Assembly (NCBI GenBank): GCA_963831235.1
Contig: CAWHPS010000037.1
Location: 29,844 to 93,843 of the forward strand
From: CAWHPS01 sp963831235
Lineage (GTDB): Bacteria > Fibrobacterota > OXYB2-FULL-49-7 > JAEUSG01
Length of the DNA stretch: 64,000 nt
Direction of reading: 5' to 3'
In this document: one piece after another, positions 62,714 to 64,000 of the stretch
Layout: the number at the start of each line of letters is the position of its first letter
Position numbering within the stretch: the first letter of the stretch is position 1
Position numbers and translations under genes: made by a program
Notes under the pieces: model-generated
What the model was told of the DNA's origin: nothing
The model's input: the letters and a program-made list of their open reading frames with translations, nothing else
The model's database searches: none

Positions 62714-63445
62714 ATGAAAGAAGAAGAAAAAAGAATTATTCACAGCCTGGTTATCCCATTCCTGCTGGTTCTGCTCATGTGGGCCGTCAGGATTGTTCAG
62801 ACAGTTGGCGGGTATGATCTCTCTTTCCTGGGCATTTACCCGTTAAAATGGCAGGGGCTGCTAGGGATCATCACGACTCCTTTTGTCCATAGCGGCTTTT
62901 CGCATCTTATCTCCAATTCGGTCCCCATGATCGTACTCGGTTCCGCGCTGTTTTATTTTTACCGTGATATCGCTTTCCGGATCCTGGCCCTGATCTGGCT
63001 TTTTACCGGTTTCTGGGTCTGGATAGGGGGAAGGGAAGCTTATCATATTGGCGCCAGCGGCATTGTATATGGTCTTGCCGCATTTATCCTGGTCAGCGGA
63101 ATACTCCGCAGGCATACCGGCCTGATGGCCATGGCCCTGGTCGTGGTTTTTCTTTATGGCAGCCTGATCTGGGGCATTTTCCCGGAGTTTTTCCCGGAGA
63201 AGAATATTTCCTGGGAAGCACACCTGTTCGGGCTGGTAGCAGGGATTTCACTGGCGTTTTATTACAGGAAGGAAGGCCCGCAGCGAAGGAAGTATGAATG
63301 GGAAGATGAGGAAGAGGAGGAGGAGACTGGGGGACAAGGAGAAGAGGGGAATGGGGGACAAGAAGAAGAGGATGAGTACTGGAAAGTTACGCTGACTGAT
63401 GAAGAGATCAAAGAAATCCGACATGTATACAGGAAAAGGGATTAA
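62714..63445 (+). CDS. Rhomboid-family intramembrane serine protease with acidic tail
   Basis: The 243-residue protein has six membrane helices. The catalytic Ser is in HIGASGIVYG near residue 118 (GxSG) and the catalytic His in WEAHLFGLVAG near residue 170. HSGFSHLISNSV near residue 60 matches the rhomboid H-x-x-x-N region. After the last helix comes a Glu/Gly-rich low-complexity tail (residues 196-225) and a short charged end. The family cuts membrane proteins within the bilayer. No binding site is visible, as is usual in Bacteroidota. This gene is intact. Confidence 0.88.
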   Translation: MKEEEKRIIHSLVIPFLLVLLMWAVRIVQTVGGYDLSFLGIYPLKWQGLLGIITTPFVHSGFSHLISNSVPMIVLGSALFYFYRDIAFRILALIWLFTGFWVWIGGREAYHIGASGIVYGLAAFILVSGILRRHTGLMAMALVVVFLYGSLIWGIFPEFFPEKNISWEAHLFGLVAGISLAFYYRKEGPQRRKYEWEDEEEEEETGGQGEEGNGGQEEEDEYWKVTLTDEEIKEIRHVYRKRD

Positions 63446-63500
63446 GATGCCATTTTGTCTTATGTTGCTATGAGAAATTAGAAGCAAAGATTCTAAATTC

Positions 63501-63564
63501 CAAATCCCAAGCACCAAATTCCAAACAAATCTCAAATCCCAAGCACTAAATTCCAAACAAATTA
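63501..63564. repeat. Tandem repeat, two units of 32 bp
   Basis: Two adjacent units starting CAAATCCCAAGCAC differ at a few positions. Related runs precede them (TTCTAAATTC). Such A/C-rich repeats are frequent between Bacteroidota genes. There is no spacer pattern. Confidence 0.8.
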
Positions 63565-63740
63565 TAAGAAAAAAAATCGATGCGCTAAATATGATAAATT
63601 GCTTAAATACAGCTTGACAACCTTAGTGAATTCTAGTGTTTTAGTGACTTTATGGCAATAAATAAAGCTGTGATTGATAAGGATTTAAATTATGACAATA
63701 AAAATATTGTTAAAAATACTTGACAATTATATTATTGTTA

Positions 63741-63748
63741 ATTATCTT
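63741..63748 (+). promoter_or_regulatory. Possible Bacteroidota-type promoter of the ATPase gene
   Basis: TTG at 63719-63721 and the -7-like TATCTTTG at 63743-63750 stand about 21 bases apart, the Bacteroidota layout TTG-N19-21-TAnnTTTG, and the ATG follows 20 bases later. Sequence-only prediction. Confidence 0.4.
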
Positions 63749-63769
63749 TGCCAATAAATTTGTTGTTAT

Positions 63770-64000
63770 ATGGAAAAAGAAAAATGGGTACACCCAAAAA
63801 CTATTGTTGGACCACCTGCAGAAGGTGATAGATATATCAGGCGACCATATCTTAATGAAGAATTCTGGCAAGAGATTATCAAAGGATGTCATATACACTT
63901 TACCGCTCCCCGGCGTGTGGGCAAGACATCCGTTATGAAAGATCTTGCAACAGATACAACAAGGGGATTTATTTGTATTTATGAAAATGTCGAATCGGAT
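63770..64000 (+). CDS. AAA-family ATPase, N-terminal part (runs off the window)
   Basis: The frame opens at the ATG at 63770 and is open to the right edge (77 codons). It reads MEKEKWVHPKTIVGPPA, then the Walker A segment HFTAPRRVGKTSVMKDLA. This is typical of the Bacteroidota AAA/ATPase proteins that often carry a C-terminal DNA-binding or nuclease-like domain. The rest is not visible. Confidence 0.75.
   Translation, partial: MEKEKWVHPKTIVGPPAEGDRYIRRPYLNEEFWQEIIKGCHIHFTAPRRVGKTSVMKDLATDTTRGFICIYENVESD

Larger units (their letters stand above)
63446..63769. other. Intergenic, AT-rich, with a tandem repeat
   Basis: About 320 bases without a gene, holding the 32-bp tandem repeat at 63501-63564 and an AT-rich part that should contain the promoter of the ATPase gene. 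TTGACAATTAT at 63719 with TATCTTTG about 16 bases further fits a Bacteroidota -33/-7 promoter (TTG and TAnnTTTG). Confidence 0.5.

Noticed and set aside
63501..63564. CRISPR-like array
   Set aside because: Only two adjacent units without spacers; a tandem repeat.

Overview
This window looks like assembled DNA from a Gram-negative, outer-membrane-bearing bacterium, and not all of it seems to come from one source. From 1 to about 57.5 kb the genes use clear Shine-Dalgarno sites (AGGAGG or AAAGGAG). They encode lipoproteins, TonB-dependent receptors, FecR/beta-barrel proteins, a giant alpha-2-macroglobulin and a secreted protein with a FlgD-like, type IX-style C-terminal sorting domain. Together these suggest the FCB assemblage (Fibrobacterota-like or a related candidate phylum); this is inference, because no rRNA or marker gene is present. 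From about 57.5 kb to the end the genes are Bacteroidota-type: a TonB receptor with a carboxypeptidase-like N-terminal domain paired with a DUF4249 lipoprotein, an endonuclease/exonuclease/phosphatase protein, a rhomboid and an AAA ATPase. The change coincides with a gene broken at both sides near 57.49 kb.

Layout. 1-5.3 kb: two tandem copies of a large secreted PPC/Ig-repeat protein, then an orphan Phd/YefM antitoxin. 5.4-11.8 kb: an accessory region with a HAD phosphatase, cupin, LOG-family protein, PQ-loop protein, a complete IS1634-type insertion sequence (7415-9655) carrying a divergent DUF6788 gene, a PAS protein, a small acidic protein, a decayed HAD remnant and a retropepsin pair. 12-16.2 kb: TolB-like protein, sugar-nucleotide epimerase/decarboxylase, thiS-thiG-thiH. 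16.2-26.3 kb: a probable envelope sensing cluster made of a solute-binding-like protein (frameshifted), a TonB receptor with a fused solute-binding domain, a lipoprotein, a histidine kinase, a receiver-phosphatase-ATPase regulator and a STAS protein. An ISAs1-type element (20914-22428) sits between the lipoprotein and the kinase. 26.3-30.1 kb: typA, CorA-like and ZIP metal transporters. 30.1-33.8 kb: a decayed glycan island with a GH94 phosphorylase and a GT39 glycosyltransferase, each broken by an in-frame TAG, and a wecB fragment. 34-40.9 kb: GT39-like membrane protein, methyltransferase-GT2 fusion, methyltransferase, FecR-barrel protein and polysaccharide deacetylase, probably for surface glycans. 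40.9-46.2 kb: tex, and argC-argB-argD on the other strand. 46.4-57.5 kb: alpha-2-macroglobulin, RRM RNA-binding protein, esterase, epimerase, a MITE-like repeat, a membrane protein with a NifX-like protein, and a secreted protein whose end is chimeric. 57.6-64 kb: the Bacteroidota-type segment, with many frameshifts up to 62.4 kb.

The most interesting unit is the 16.2-26.3 kb cluster. The inferred flow is ligand binding by the outer-membrane receptor and lipoprotein, then the membrane kinase, then a regulator that carries both a PP2C-type phosphatase and an RsbW-like ATPase domain, then a STAS antagonist; that is, a partner-switching output driven from the outer membrane. No tRNA, rRNA, CRISPR array or TPP riboswitch was found.
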